Counted from the stretch's first letter, positions 36,935 through 45,909 are shown. The stretch is 64,000 nt of DNA from Micromonospora yangpuensis (GCF_900091615.1 NZ_FMIA01000002.1:4154001-4218000); one strand, 5' to 3'. Made by a program: numbers and translations. Notes: generated by a model not told the origin, from the sequence alone.

Positions 36935-37995
36935 GGCGCGCCCTGGTCACCGTCGTGGCGGTGCTGGTGACGATCGCGGTGGCCGCGGGTGGGGCCCTCG
37001 CCGGACGGTGGAAGCCGACCCTGTCGGAGCGACGCACCGGCGACGAGGCGTTGCTGGACCGGTCGGCCCGGCTGTTGACCGGCGTACGCCACTCGGCCTC
37101 GGTCTGCTACGTCACCGACGACCAGGTGCGCTACGCCCACTTCGGGTCCGACGAACGTCGCCGCTACGAGATCGCCTCCCTGACCAAGACCTTCACCGGG
37201 GAACTGCTGGCCGACTCGGTCGCCCGCGAGGAGGTACGCCTCGACACCCCCGTCGGTGACCTGCTGGACCTCGGCGAGGGACCCGTCGCCGACGTCACCC
37301 TGCAGGATCTGGCCACCCACCGCTCCGGGCTGGGCGAGTGGGGCGACGAGGACCGGGACGACACCCTGCGCCGGTGGTGGGTGGAGGAGGTGCGCGGCGA
37401 CACCGTGCACGACGTCGACCTCGCCGAGGTGCTCGACCGTGCCCGGCGGGATCCGCTGGCCACCCGGGGCCGGTTCGCCTACTCCAACATCGGGATCGCC
37501 CTGCTCGGCCACGCCCTCGCGGCGGCGGCGGAGACCGACTACCCCACCCTGCTCCGGCAACGGCTGATCGAACCGCTCGGGCTGCGGGACACCGGGTTGG
37601 GATCCGCCGCGAACCACAACCGGCCACGCGGCTACACCGACCAGGGCAGACGCAGCCCACCGTGGAACCTCGGGGCCTACGCCCCCTCGGGATCCGGGAT
37701 CTCCACGATCGCCGACATGTGCCGCTACGCCCAGCGACTGGTCACCACGGACACCCAGGCGGCGGTGAAGGACGGCAGGCCGGTCGCCCGGCTGGAGGCC
37801 GACGACGCCGACGGCAACGGACTCGGCTGGTACATCCGGGCCGGCGAGGACGGGCCGATCGCCTGGAAGACCGGCCGCACCGGCGGCTTCTCCAGCATGA
37901 TCGCCGTCGCCGGGGACCGGGCCGTGGTCGTGCTGACCGACACCGCGAGCCCCGTCGACGACCTCGTCTGGGACCTGGTCAACCGTGCCCCCTGA
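36931..37995 (+). CDS. Serine beta-lactamase-like hydrolase
   Basis: A 354-residue exported or membrane-anchored protein with an N-terminal hydrophobic helix (LVTVVAVLVTIAVAAGGALAG). It has the class C beta-lactamase/esterase motifs: S83-L-T-K86, Y184-S-N186 and KTGRTGG near 312. Such enzymes act outside the membrane as D,D-peptidases, esterases or transesterases, for example removing acyl groups from glycans. Its place in the polysaccharide operon suggests modification of the exported glycan. The first 11 bp of the next gene overlap its end. Confidence 0.85.
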   Translation: MRRALVTVVAVLVTIAVAAGGALAGRWKPTLSERRTGDEALLDRSARLLTGVRHSASVCYVTDDQVRYAHFGSDERRRYEIASLTKTFTGELLADSVAREEVRLDTPVGDLLDLGEGPVADVTLQDLATHRSGLGEWGDEDRDDTLRRWWVEEVRGDTVHDVDLAEVLDRARRDPLATRGRFAYSNIGIALLGHALAAAAETDYPTLLRQRLIEPLGLRDTGLGSAANHNRPRGYTDQGRRSPPWNLGAYAPSGSGISTIADMCRYAQRLVTTDTQAAVKDGRPVARLEADDADGNGLGWYIRAGEDGPIAWKTGRTGGFSSMIAVAGDRAVVVLTDTASPVDDLVWDLVNRAP

Positions 37996-38971
37996 ACCGT
38001 CGGTGACCGTCGTGGTGCCGGTCCGCGACGCCCGGGCCTACCTGCCCGCCGCGCTGCCCCGGCTGGCCGCGCTCCAGGGGGCACCGGAGATCGTCGTCGT
38101 CGACGACGGTTCGACCGACGGCGGCACGGAGCTGCTCGCCGAGTTCTGCCGGGACCGGCCCGACCGGCGGCTGGTCCGCATCGCCGAGCCGGTCGGGGCG
38201 GCGGCGGCCCGGGACAAAGGCGTCGAGTACGCCAGGGGACGCTACGTCTGGTTCTGCGACGTCGACGACGAGTGGGCACCCGATCTGGTGACCCGGCTGC
38301 TGGGCGTCGCCGAGGAGACCGGCGCGGACATCGTGTGCTGCCGCGCCGAACGGGTCGAGGCCGACGGGCGCACCTGGTTGATGGAGGGGTTTCCCACCCC
38401 CCGGGTCGTCGACCGGGAGGGCTTCGCCCCGCTGGTGCTGACCGGGACGCTGCGCGGGTACCTGTGGAACAAGCTGTTCCGCGCGACCGTGCTGCGGCCG
38501 ACCACCCGCAGACGCCTCACCTCCCAGGACGACTTCCTCGTCGTCCTCGACGCACTGGAGCACGCCGAGCGGGTCGCGTTCGTCCCCGAGGCCCTGTACC
38601 GCTACCGGGAGCGCCCCGGGTCGGTCAGCACCGGCGACGCCCTACGGCTGGAGAACACGGCGTACTGCTGCGAGGTGGCGTTGTCCCGGTTCGGCCCCCG
38701 GCTTCCCGGACGGGAGCGGGCGTCGGCGGAGTCCTACTTCCGGCTCTGGTTCCACGCGGTTCCGTGCGTCACGACGCCCGTGCACCAGGGCTGGGATCCC
38801 CGGGTTGCCGCCGAGGTCCGCCGCCGGTTGCGTCGTCACCTCCGGTGGCGTGCCGTGGTCACCGCGGTGCGCCGTGGCCGCCCGGGACTGGCCGCGCACG
38901 CACTGCTGATCAAGATCACCGGGCCGCTGTTCCCGCCGCTGTACCGCCTCGCCAGACGGGTCGTGTCGTGA
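37985..38971 (+). CDS. Glycosyltransferase family 2
   Basis: A 328-residue GT-A enzyme: VTVVVPVRDARAYLPAAL, EIVVVDDGSTDGG, ARGRYVWFCDVDDEWAP (DxD), and a C-terminal acceptor-like region (TSQDDFLVVLDALEHAERVAFVPEALYRYRERPGS) typical of polysaccharide-type family 2 transferases. It starts at GTG 37985 and overlaps both neighbours. Sugar and acceptor are unknown. Confidence 0.88.
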   Translation: MPPEPSVTVVVPVRDARAYLPAALPRLAALQGAPEIVVVDDGSTDGGTELLAEFCRDRPDRRLVRIAEPVGAAAARDKGVEYARGRYVWFCDVDDEWAPDLVTRLLGVAEETGADIVCCRAERVEADGRTWLMEGFPTPRVVDREGFAPLVLTGTLRGYLWNKLFRATVLRPTTRRRLTSQDDFLVVLDALEHAERVAFVPEALYRYRERPGSVSTGDALRLENTAYCCEVALSRFGPRLPGRERASAESYFRLWFHAVPCVTTPVHQGWDPRVAAEVRRRLRRHLRWRAVVTAVRRGRPGLAAHALLIKITGPLFPPLYRLARRVVS

Positions 38972-39840
38972 CCGCCGGCGGGTCCGACCGGATCGGCGCG
39001 GCGGCGACGGCCGCCGTGGTCGGCCTGACCCTGCTGTACGGTCCCGACCCGTCGCGGGCCGCGCTGCCGGCCGACTGCGGACGGGTCGGCGGGGACTGGC
39101 CGGTGGTGTTCGCCGACGACTTCGACGGCCCCGCGTTGGGTCCGAACTGGTCCGTGTACACCGGTCAGCCAAGCTCCGACCCGCGCACCCGCTGGCACCG
39201 TGACCAGGTCGCGGTACGCGACGGGGCGCTGGTGCTGTCCGGGCGGCCCCGGCTGGACGAGCCGGGGCGCTGGCACACCGGCGGGGTGTCGAACTGGCGG
39301 CAGGCACGCACCTACGGCCGCTGGGACATCCGGTTCCGCGCCCCGGCCAGTCCCGTGCTCAGCTACCACTTCCTGCTGTGGCCCTCGTCGGAACGCTGGC
39401 CGCCGGAGATCGACATCGCCGAGGGGTTCACCGCGACCCGGCAGCGCGCCGAGGCGTTCGTGCACTGGCGGGACCCGCAGGACGGCGGGCGGCGCAAGAC
39501 CCAGTTCACCGCCGTGGCCGACTACACCCGGTGGCACACCGTGTCCGTGCTGTGGACCCCCGAGGTGGTGTGCTGGAGCCTCGACGGCACCCCCTTCGGT
39601 GCGGTGACCGGCGACGCGGTTCCGCACGAGCCGATGTGGCTGGCCCTGCAGACCGAGACCCAGGTGGGCGGCACGGCCACCGAGGGCGACCACCGGGTCG
39701 AGATCGACCAGGTACGGATCAGCGCCCCCTCCCCCACGGATCCGCCGCCACCGACGACCCCCGGGCCGGAACCGGCTCCGGCCGCCCGGCGCCCCGGTCA
39801 GCCCTCCCCCGCCGCCGACCCGCCGACCAACCGGTCGTAG
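38968..39840 (+). CDS. Secreted glycoside hydrolase family 16
   Basis: A 290-residue protein with an N-terminal signal-like segment (AAATAAVVGLTLLYG ending at RAALP). The GH16 fold follows: VVFADDFDGPALGPNWSVY, then the catalytic signature EIDIAEG (nucleophile and acid/base Glu around Asp), and EPMWLALQTETQVGG. The C-terminus is a Pro-rich tail of about 45 residues. GH16 enzymes cleave or transglycosylate beta-glucans and galactans, so this may trim or depolymerise the exported glycan. It is the last gene of the operon; its final 43 bp overlap the convergent glycosyltransferase. Confidence 0.88.
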   Translation: MTAGGSDRIGAAATAAVVGLTLLYGPDPSRAALPADCGRVGGDWPVVFADDFDGPALGPNWSVYTGQPSSDPRTRWHRDQVAVRDGALVLSGRPRLDEPGRWHTGGVSNWRQARTYGRWDIRFRAPASPVLSYHFLLWPSSERWPPEIDIAEGFTATRQRAEAFVHWRDPQDGGRRKTQFTAVADYTRWHTVSVLWTPEVVCWSLDGTPFGAVTGDAVPHEPMWLALQTETQVGGTATEGDHRVEIDQVRISAPSPTDPPPPTTPGPEPAPAARRPGQPSPAADPPTNRS

Positions 39841-40931
39841 AGACCCTCGAGGGCGGCGGTGCGCTCGCGGATGTCGAAAGCCGTGCCGGCCCGCGCGCGG
39901 CCCGCCGCGCCGAGGCGCTCCGCGAGGGCCGGATCGGACAGCAGCCGCCGCAGCGCCTCGGTCAGCGCGGGCAGCTCCCCCTCGGGGGCGAGCAGGCCGG
40001 TCACCCCGTCGACGACGGCTTCCGGAACACCCCCGTGCCGGTAGGACACCACGGGCAGCCCGGCGGCGGCGGCCTCGAGGAAGACCATGCCGAAGCCCTC
40101 GGCGTCGCCGTCGGGGGCGGTGCGGGAGGGCCCGAGGAACACCCGGGCGCGGCCCAGGTACCGGCGGACCTCCGCCGGGGGAAGCGCGCCGGGGAATACG
40201 GCGTCCAGGCCACGGGCTGCCGCCACGGCCACGGCGGCGGCGCGCAGCGGGCCGTCGCCGATGAAGACGCAGCGGGGTGCCACCCCCGCCGGAAGGGCGG
40301 CGAGGGCGGCGATCGCGTCCGCGACGCCCTTCTTGGCCACGAACCGGCCGACGAAGACCACGTCCCACTCGGTCGGGGCCGGTTCCGGCGGCTCGGGCAG
40401 CCGGATGCCGATCGGCAGCACGACCGTGCGGGCCGGATCGGCGCCCTGCGCCAGGACCCGGTCCCGGATGAACTCCGAGACCGCTACCACCGCGTCCGCC
40501 CGGCCCAGGACCGCCCGCAGACGGCGGCGGGCCCGTCTGCCGCGCCGGCCGGGGGCGGCGGGCAGGGCGGTCACGTCGTAGCCGTGGACGGTGACGACCA
40601 GCGGTACCCCGAGCCGACGTACCGCCCGCAGCACCAGCCACGCGTCCTTGCCGAAGTGGGCGTGCACCAGGTCGGGGCGGGTCCTGGCCAGCTCGGTGGT
40701 AATCCGCCCCGACCGGCCGGTCAGGTCAGCCAGCGCCAGCCGGACCCGGTCGCCGAACCCCCGTCCGAACACCGCCGTGTCGTCGGCGCGTGACAGCGGC
40801 GAGGGGACCCGGAGGCTGCCCAGCAGGGTGGGGGTCCACCGGCGCAGGGCGTCGGCCTGGTCGCGGACGAAGGTTTCCGATCCGGGCAGCAGCTCCAGCC
40901 GCCACACGGTCACCCGCCGTCGGGTACTCAC
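39798..40931 (-). CDS. Glycosyltransferase family 4 (GT-B)
   Basis: A 377-residue protein: VWRLELLPGSETFVRDQADAL, DLVHAHFGKDAWLVL, VVTVHGYDVTA, AVSEFIRDRVLAQG, DVVFVGRFVAKKGVADAIAAL, and the donor-binding EGFGMVFLEAAAAGLPVVS. This resembles colanic-acid/exopolysaccharide family transferases. The GTG start overlaps the flippase stop (GTGA). It works in the cytoplasm on the same exported glycan as the rightward operon, with which it overlaps at its 3' end. Confidence 0.9.
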   Translation of the reverse strand: MSTRRRVTVWRLELLPGSETFVRDQADALRRWTPTLLGSLRVPSPLSRADDTAVFGRGFGDRVRLALADLTGRSGRITTELARTRPDLVHAHFGKDAWLVLRAVRRLGVPLVVTVHGYDVTALPAAPGRRGRRARRRLRAVLGRADAVVAVSEFIRDRVLAQGADPARTVVLPIGIRLPEPPEPAPTEWDVVFVGRFVAKKGVADAIAALAALPAGVAPRCVFIGDGPLRAAAVAVAAARGLDAVFPGALPPAEVRRYLGRARVFLGPSRTAPDGDAEGFGMVFLEAAAAGLPVVSYRHGGVPEAVVDGVTGLLAPEGELPALTEALRRLLSDPALAERLGAAGRARAGTAFDIRERTAALEGLYDRLVGGSAAGEG

Positions 40932-42199
40932 CGCCGCTCCCGCAGGGTCACCCGCAGCAGCGCGACCAGCGGGGGTATGGCGGCGGCCAGGACCAGCAGG
41001 TCGTGCACGAGGTAGGCCCAGGCCACTGCCATGATCCCCATCGGTTCCAACCAGCGGGCGACGAGAACCACCAGGACGACCGACCCCACCGCCTGCACCA
41101 CCATCGGGTAGCCGATCCGACGGTGCACCCGCGCCAGGGCCCCGTAGAGGTGGCCGGGCCCCGACAGCAGGTGCACCACCCCCATCACGACCAGCAGGGG
41201 TGTCCCCGCCTGGGCGTACTCGGTGCCGTAGAGCATCAACGCGACCGGGCCGGCCACCGCGACGCCGAGACCGCGCAGGAGGCAGACCAGGGCCAGGACC
41301 CGGATGAACGAGCGGGTCAACCCCGGCAGGTCGGCTCCCGGGCGGGCGGCCGCACTGACGTACGGGCCGGCGATCAGGGAGGTGACCAGCAGGGAGGCGG
41401 TGACGACCGTCCAGGCGATGTTGTAGTAGGCGGCCTGGTCGACCCCGGCGATGGAGAGCACGAGCACCGGCACCACCAGACCGGGTACGGCCTGGGCGAT
41501 CATCCACCCGAAGGAGACCCCGGCGTAGCCCGCCAACTCCCGCGCGGCTGGCAGGGTGTGCGGTTCCTGCCGGCCGCCTCGCCGCAGCACCGTCAGCAGC
41601 AGCACCTCGATGACCACGACGGCGACGGCGGCGGGCACGATCCACCCGAGCACGATGGTGAATCCGGTGCCCGCGCAGGAGACCAGCACGATCGCGACGA
41701 GTTTGGCCACCGCGTGCGCGGTGTTCTTCAGCGCGGCCCACCGCGCCCGGTGGGCGCCGATGAGGACGGCGTCCAGCAGGGCGAAGGCGGCCAGGACCAC
41801 GACGGCCGCGACGAACGCCAGCGCCTGCGCCCTGCTGGTGACCAGTCCGTCGGCCGAGGTGACGGCGAGGAAGACGGTGCCGAGCACGACCGAGAGGACG
41901 GCGGAGAGCACCAGGCCGGCCCCGACCAGCCGCGCCCGCAGGGCACCCGCGGCGGGCAGGAAGCGTTCGTAGAGCGGGCCGAGGCTGAGATTGGCCACGC
42001 CGGCCAGGACGGTGGCGGCGTTGACCGCCGTGGTGGCCTGCCCGACCGCCTCCACCGGGTACAGCCGGGTCGCCGCGACCCAGAACACCAGCCCGAGTGC
42101 GGAGGTCGCCGCGCTGGACAGGACCAGGCTGGTGGAGTCGCCACGCAGCCGCGCGCCCGCCTGGCGGCGGTCGGCGGTCGAGGCCAACCTCAATTTCAT
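40928..42199 (-). CDS. MOP-superfamily polysaccharide flippase (Wzx-like)
   Basis: A 423-residue protein with about twelve to fourteen helices, beginning with a basic amphipathic stretch then SLVLSSAATSALGLVFWVAATRLYPVEAVGQ, the pattern of O-antigen flippases; GYAGVSFGWMIAQAVPGLVVPVL and AAYYNIAWTVV are mid-protein signatures. It moves lipid-linked glycan across the membrane. ATG 42199 directly abuts the CTACA-N3-TGTAG palindrome, so a leaderless message is likely and repressor binding would cover its start. The partner glycosyltransferase follows with a GTGA overlap. Confidence 0.9.
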   Translation of the reverse strand: MKLRLASTADRRQAGARLRGDSTSLVLSSAATSALGLVFWVAATRLYPVEAVGQATTAVNAATVLAGVANLSLGPLYERFLPAAGALRARLVGAGLVLSAVLSVVLGTVFLAVTSADGLVTSRAQALAFVAAVVVLAAFALLDAVLIGAHRARWAALKNTAHAVAKLVAIVLVSCAGTGFTIVLGWIVPAAVAVVVIEVLLLTVLRRGGRQEPHTLPAARELAGYAGVSFGWMIAQAVPGLVVPVLVLSIAGVDQAAYYNIAWTVVTASLLVTSLIAGPYVSAAARPGADLPGLTRSFIRVLALVCLLRGLGVAVAGPVALMLYGTEYAQAGTPLLVVMGVVHLLSGPGHLYGALARVHRRIGYPMVVQAVGSVVLVVLVARWLEPMGIMAVAWAYLVHDLLVLAAAIPPLVALLRVTLRERR

Positions 42200-42212
42200 C
42201 TACATACTGTAG
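42200..42212. promoter_or_regulatory. CTACA-N3-TGTAG operator, divergent promoter
   Basis: CTACATACTGTAG lies between the flippase ATG (42199, leftward) and the first rightward start (GTG 42223). With the following A-GTTC it matches the site at 31647 (CTACAT-NN-TGTAG-N-GTTC). It is positioned to control both directions. A BlaI/CopY-type protein encoded at 48518 at the end of the rightward block is the obvious candidate, although the half-site spacing is three rather than two bases. Confidence 0.6.
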
Positions 42213-42222
42213 AGTTCCGCCC

Positions 42223-42357
42223 GTGGACGCCCTCTCACCACTCCCCTGGGCAGCGCCTGCGACCGATCTCCCGGCACGCTACGGGAACCGCGACGGCACC
42301 CCGGCCCCGCCCCGACAGGAACCCCCCGGCCCCGCGCACCAGGAGGCCCCGGCGTGA
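42223..42357 (+). CDS. Short leader-like ORF coupled to the PCP-thioesterase gene
   Basis: A 44-codon frame beginning with GTG 11 bp after the operator, so probably leaderless, and ending in a stop that overlaps the next start (GTGA). The peptide is Pro/Ala-rich (PLPWAAPATDLPARYG near the N-terminus) without similarity I recognise. It may be a leader that couples translation, or a small product. Reality as a protein is uncertain. Confidence 0.4.
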   Translation: MDALSPLPWAAPATDLPARYGNRDGTPAPPRQEPPGPAHQEAPA

Positions 42358-43373
42358 ACCCGGACGAGGTCACCCCACCCCGCACCGCCATGGAACAGGA
42401 GGTCGCCCAGGTCTGGTCCGAGGTCCTCGGCCTCGAACCGATCGGCCGCGACGACCGCTTCGCCGACCTCGGCGGGACCTCCCTGGCGGCCGAGAAGGTA
42501 CTCGCCCACCTCCACGCCCGGCTCGCCGTCCCGACCGACGCCGAGCTGCTGGCCGGCGGCCCCACCCTCGCCGACCTCGCCGGACGCATCGACGAACGGC
42601 GCAGGGCCCACTTCCGCTCCGGCGCCGCGACCTGCGTGCGCCTCTCCGACCCCACCGACCCGGTCGCCCCGCCGGTCTTCTGCTTCGCCGGGGCGGGTGC
42701 CACCGGGGTCGCCTTCCTCGACCTCGCCTCGGCCCTGGGCCCCCGACGGCCGGTCTACGCCCTGCAGGCCCACGGCTACACCGCCCGTGCCCTGCCCTCC
42801 TTCACGGTCCGCGGCCACGCCCGCCGCCACCTGCGCGACGTGCTGCGCCACCAGCCCGAAGGCCCGTACTACCTGGTCGGTCACTCCTTCGGCGGACACA
42901 TCGCCCTGGCCGTGGCGGACCTGCTGGCCGGAAAGGGCCACCAGGTGGCCGCCGTGGTCCTGCTGGACACCGTGCTGAAGGAGACCCCCCACAGCTCCGT
43001 GGCCGACTTCCGCACCGGCGGTGCCGCCGCCCCACCGCCGCTACCGGAACGGCTCCGTACCCACCTGCGGGTACTCACCGCTGGCGTCGTCCAGTACGAC
43101 GCCCCCACCCAGCAGGCGGCCTTCTGGGAACGCGACGTCCGCGCCCAGAACCGCCACCGGGTCGGTGCCGTCCCCGCCAACGCCGTGGTGCTCGTCACCG
43201 ACCAGAACAAGGACCAGGAAACCCTCTGGAACCAGGTGCCCGGAGTGCGGATCCGGCGGGTCGCCGGGGACCACTACGCCGTACTCAGCGCTCCCGACCC
43301 ACTTCGCGCGATCGTCCAGGAACTCACCCCGGGGGTCCGACCGACCAATTCTGAGCCATGGGAAAAACAGTGA
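42354..43373 (+). CDS. Stand-alone carrier protein-thioesterase (PCP-TE) didomain
   Basis: A 339-residue protein equal to the last two domains of an NRPS. The carrier domain (1-85) has its phosphopantetheine Ser43 in FADLGGTSLAAEKV; the type I thioesterase (about 105-330) has S178 in YLVGHSFGGH, an Asp following in VLLDTVLKE and the catalytic His in AGDHYAVLS. No condensation or adenylation domain precedes it. The AGGAGG site and GTGA coupling support GTG 42354. Together with the next gene (an acyl-activating enzyme) it can load, tether and release an acyl or aminoacyl group. It heads an operon otherwise devoted to copper proteins. Confidence 0.9.
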   Translation: MNPDEVTPPRTAMEQEVAQVWSEVLGLEPIGRDDRFADLGGTSLAAEKVLAHLHARLAVPTDAELLAGGPTLADLAGRIDERRRAHFRSGAATCVRLSDPTDPVAPPVFCFAGAGATGVAFLDLASALGPRRPVYALQAHGYTARALPSFTVRGHARRHLRDVLRHQPEGPYYLVGHSFGGHIALAVADLLAGKGHQVAAVVLLDTVLKETPHSSVADFRTGGAAAPPPLPERLRTHLRVLTAGVVQYDAPTQQAAFWERDVRAQNRHRVGAVPANAVVLVTDQNKDQETLWNQVPGVRIRRVAGDHYAVLSAPDPLRAIVQELTPGVRPTNSEPWEKQ

Positions 43374-44902
43374 TCCACCATCCGCACCTGACCACCATGA
43401 CCGAGACCATCGCCTTTCACAGCGAGCGGCACCCCGACCACACTGCGGTGCTGACCAGCTCCGGTCAACGATCCACCTACCGGGATCTGCACCAGGCCAG
43501 CGACGCCGTCGCCGCCGGCCTCGCCGCGCTGGGGGTCACCGCCGGTGACCGGGTGGCGTACCTGGGCCGGGAGGGCCCCGCCTACTGGGAGGTGCTCTTC
43601 GCCGCCGCCAGGACCGGCGCCGTCCTCGTCCCGGTGAACTGGAAGCTCACCGCCACCGAGGTGGGACACATCCTGGCCGACTGCGACGCCCGGGTCGTCT
43701 TCCTCGACGGTGACCACCCCCTGCGGGGTACGACCAGCCGGCACGAGGTGGTCACCGACGGCGACTACCCGCGCTGGCGGGACACGCCCCGCCCGCCGGC
43801 ACCCCGGCACGAGGCCACCCCGCAGACCCCCCTGGCCCAGCTCTACACCAGCGGCACGACCGGACTGCCCAAGGGCGTCGTCCTGCCGCACCACAGCTTC
43901 TTCGCCATCCGCGACGCCCTGGCCGCCGCCGAACTCGACTGGATCGACTGGCGCGACGGGGACGTGGCCCTCATCGGCATCCCCGGCTTCCACATCGGCG
44001 GACTCTGGTACGCGACCCAGGCCTTCCACGCCGGCGCCACCGTCTACAGCATGCCGACCTTCGACCCGGCGACCGTCCGCCGCGCGGTCTCCCAGGACGG
44101 CGTCACCGTCGCCATCTTCGTACCCGCGATGATGCGCTCCATCCTCGCCAGCGGCGCCGACGCCGCCGAGTTCGCCGGCCTCCGCAAGGTCGTCTACGGC
44201 GGCGCGCCGATCTCCGAGGCGCTGCTGGAGGAGTCCGCCCGGGTCTTCGACTGCGACTTCGCCCAGATCTACGGGCTCACCGAGACCGGCAACACCGCGA
44301 TCTGCCTGCCCCCGGAGCAACACGTCCCGGGCTCCGTCCGGCTGCGGGCGGCGGGCCGACCGTACCCGGGGGTGCAGGTCCGCATCGTCGAGGACGGCGT
44401 GGAGGTACCCCAGGGCGGGACCGGCGAGGTCCACCTGCGGACCCCGGCGGCCATGCTGGAGTACTGGAACCTGCCGGAGGCGACCGCCGCCACCCTGGTC
44501 GACGGCTGGGTTCGCACCGGCGACGCCGGCTACCTCGACGACGAGGGCTACCTGTACATCCAGGACCGGGTGAAGGACATGATCCTGGTCGGCGGGGAGA
44601 ACGTCTTCCCCGCCGAGATCGAGAACGCCCTCGCGGCCCACCCGGCGGTCGCCGATGTCGCCGTCGTCGGTGTCCCCGACGACCACACCGGCGAGGCCGT
44701 CCTCGCCCACGTCGTCTTCCGGCCCGACCAGCAGGCCAGCACCCGGCAGTTGATGCTGTTCCTGCGCGGCCGGATCGCCGACTTCAAACTGCCCAGCCGG
44801 TACCAGGTCCTCGACGCCGTACCCCGTAACCCCAGCGGCAAGATCCTCCGCCGGGAACTGCGCGAACCCCACTGGCGCGGGCACCAGAGGCGGGTCAATT
44901 GA
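43370..44902 (+). CDS. Acyl-CoA/acyl-AMP ligase (ANL superfamily)
   Basis: About 510 residues with all ANL motifs: LYTSGTTGLPKGVVLPH, IYGLTETGN, GWVRTGDAGYLDDEGYLYIQDRVKDMILVGGENVFPAEIE, and the C-terminal catalytic Lys in NPSGKILRREL. It resembles FadD-type fatty acid ligases. GTG 43370 is preferred because it overlaps the preceding stop (GTGA); ATG 43358 and ATG 43397 are alternatives. Candidate substrates are fatty acids for the carrier domain upstream or for the ACP of the isonitrile-type operon, where it would fill the ScoC-like activating role that is otherwise missing. That link is inference. Confidence 0.88.
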   Translation: MIHHPHLTTMTETIAFHSERHPDHTAVLTSSGQRSTYRDLHQASDAVAAGLAALGVTAGDRVAYLGREGPAYWEVLFAAARTGAVLVPVNWKLTATEVGHILADCDARVVFLDGDHPLRGTTSRHEVVTDGDYPRWRDTPRPPAPRHEATPQTPLAQLYTSGTTGLPKGVVLPHHSFFAIRDALAAAELDWIDWRDGDVALIGIPGFHIGGLWYATQAFHAGATVYSMPTFDPATVRRAVSQDGVTVAIFVPAMMRSILASGADAAEFAGLRKVVYGGAPISEALLEESARVFDCDFAQIYGLTETGNTAICLPPEQHVPGSVRLRAAGRPYPGVQVRIVEDGVEVPQGGTGEVHLRTPAAMLEYWNLPEATAATLVDGWVRTGDAGYLDDEGYLYIQDRVKDMILVGGENVFPAEIENALAAHPAVADVAVVGVPDDHTGEAVLAHVVFRPDQQASTRQLMLFLRGRIADFKLPSRYQVLDAVPRNPSGKILRRELREPHWRGHQRRVN

Positions 44903-45909
44903 CCCCGCACCGCCGCATCTGCGCCGTCACCGGTACGGTCGTCGCCCTCGCGGCCTGCCTGGTCGCGCCGGCCGCCGCCGCGCCGGCCCCGCCCGACACC
45001 TCCGACCCGACCTGGTCACTGCGGGCTCAGGAGGACGCCTCCCGCCTCGGCGACCTCGTGCTGGTCGCCAACGACCCGGGCGGGCGCACCACGGTCCGGT
45101 TGACCCTCGACAACGAGGGACGCCGGTCGGTCACGGTCGCGGTGGCGGCGGCAGCGGTCACCAGCGACGGAGGAACCCTGGAGTTCATCCGACCCGACAG
45201 CGTCCGCGATCCCGCGACCTGGATCGGGGTGCCCACGAACCGACGCACCGTCACCGTCGCCGCCGGCAAGTCCCGCACCTTCACCGTGACCATCCGCACC
45301 CCCACGGCGACCACCGCAGGCGACTACGCCGCCGCGGTGACCGCCGTCGCCCGGGACACCGAGGAACACCGGGCGGTCCCGCTGCTGGTACGGGTGCCAG
45401 GCAGCCGACCCTCCGGCCTGACCCTGCAGGACACCGAACGACCCCGCACCGCCAACGCCGCGACCTGGCCGCTGACCGGTGCGGACCAACCCGTCCGGTA
45501 CCGGGTGGTCAACACCGGGAAGACCGTCGTGGCGGGTCAGCTCAGCGTGGGACTGGCCACCGTCTTCGACCGGTTCGCCGTCCTCGACGACCTCGGCGAG
45601 GTCGTCCTCCTGCCCGGCGACAGCGTCACCGGTGCGACGACCGGACGGGTTCCCGCCTCCGGGCCGGTCACCGTCGAGGCACGGGTCCGGGTCGCCTACA
45701 CCGTCCCCGACGGCAGCGAGCGGACCTACCTGGTGCGGGCCGCCGGCCCGAGCGTGTTCGCCTTCCCGTGGGGCCTTCTCGCCGGGGCCCTGACCCTCGT
45801 CGCGGCGTCGACCGTGGCCTGGGCGGTGGCGCGACGACGCCGGATCCGGACCACGACCGGAGCGCCCCAGCTGCCGACCCACCGACACCGAGCGGAGCAG
45901 AACCGATGA
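44899..45909 (+). CDS. Secreted, membrane-anchored beta-sandwich protein (DUF916-like)
   Basis: A 336-residue protein from TTG 44899 (TTGA overlap with the ligase stop). It has a signal peptide (VVALAACLVAPAAAAPAPP), Ig-like beta-rich repeats (RTTVRLTLDNEGRRSVTV, KSRTFTVTIRTPTAT), and a C-terminal membrane helix (FPWGLLAGALTLVAASTVAWAVA) followed by a basic tail. The pattern resembles the peptidoglycan-binding/DUF916 proteins of WxL systems. No metal ligands cluster obviously. Its function in this copper operon is unknown; a surface scaffold is plausible. Confidence 0.7.
   Translation: MTPHRRICAVTGTVVALAACLVAPAAAAPAPPDTSDPTWSLRAQEDASRLGDLVLVANDPGGRTTVRLTLDNEGRRSVTVAVAAAAVTSDGGTLEFIRPDSVRDPATWIGVPTNRRTVTVAAGKSRTFTVTIRTPTATTAGDYAAAVTAVARDTEEHRAVPLLVRVPGSRPSGLTLQDTERPRTANAATWPLTGADQPVRYRVVNTGKTVVAGQLSVGLATVFDRFAVLDDLGEVVLLPGDSVTGATTGRVPASGPVTVEARVRVAYTVPDGSERTYLVRAAGPSVFAFPWGLLAGALTLVAASTVAWAVARRRRIRTTTGAPQLPTHRHRAEQNR

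Noticed and set aside
40790..43354. 854-codon open frame on the plus strand
   Set aside because: It runs antisense through the glycosyltransferase and flippase genes and out of frame through the PCP-TE gene, is Arg/Pro/Gly-rich and has no homology; it is a GC-driven shadow.
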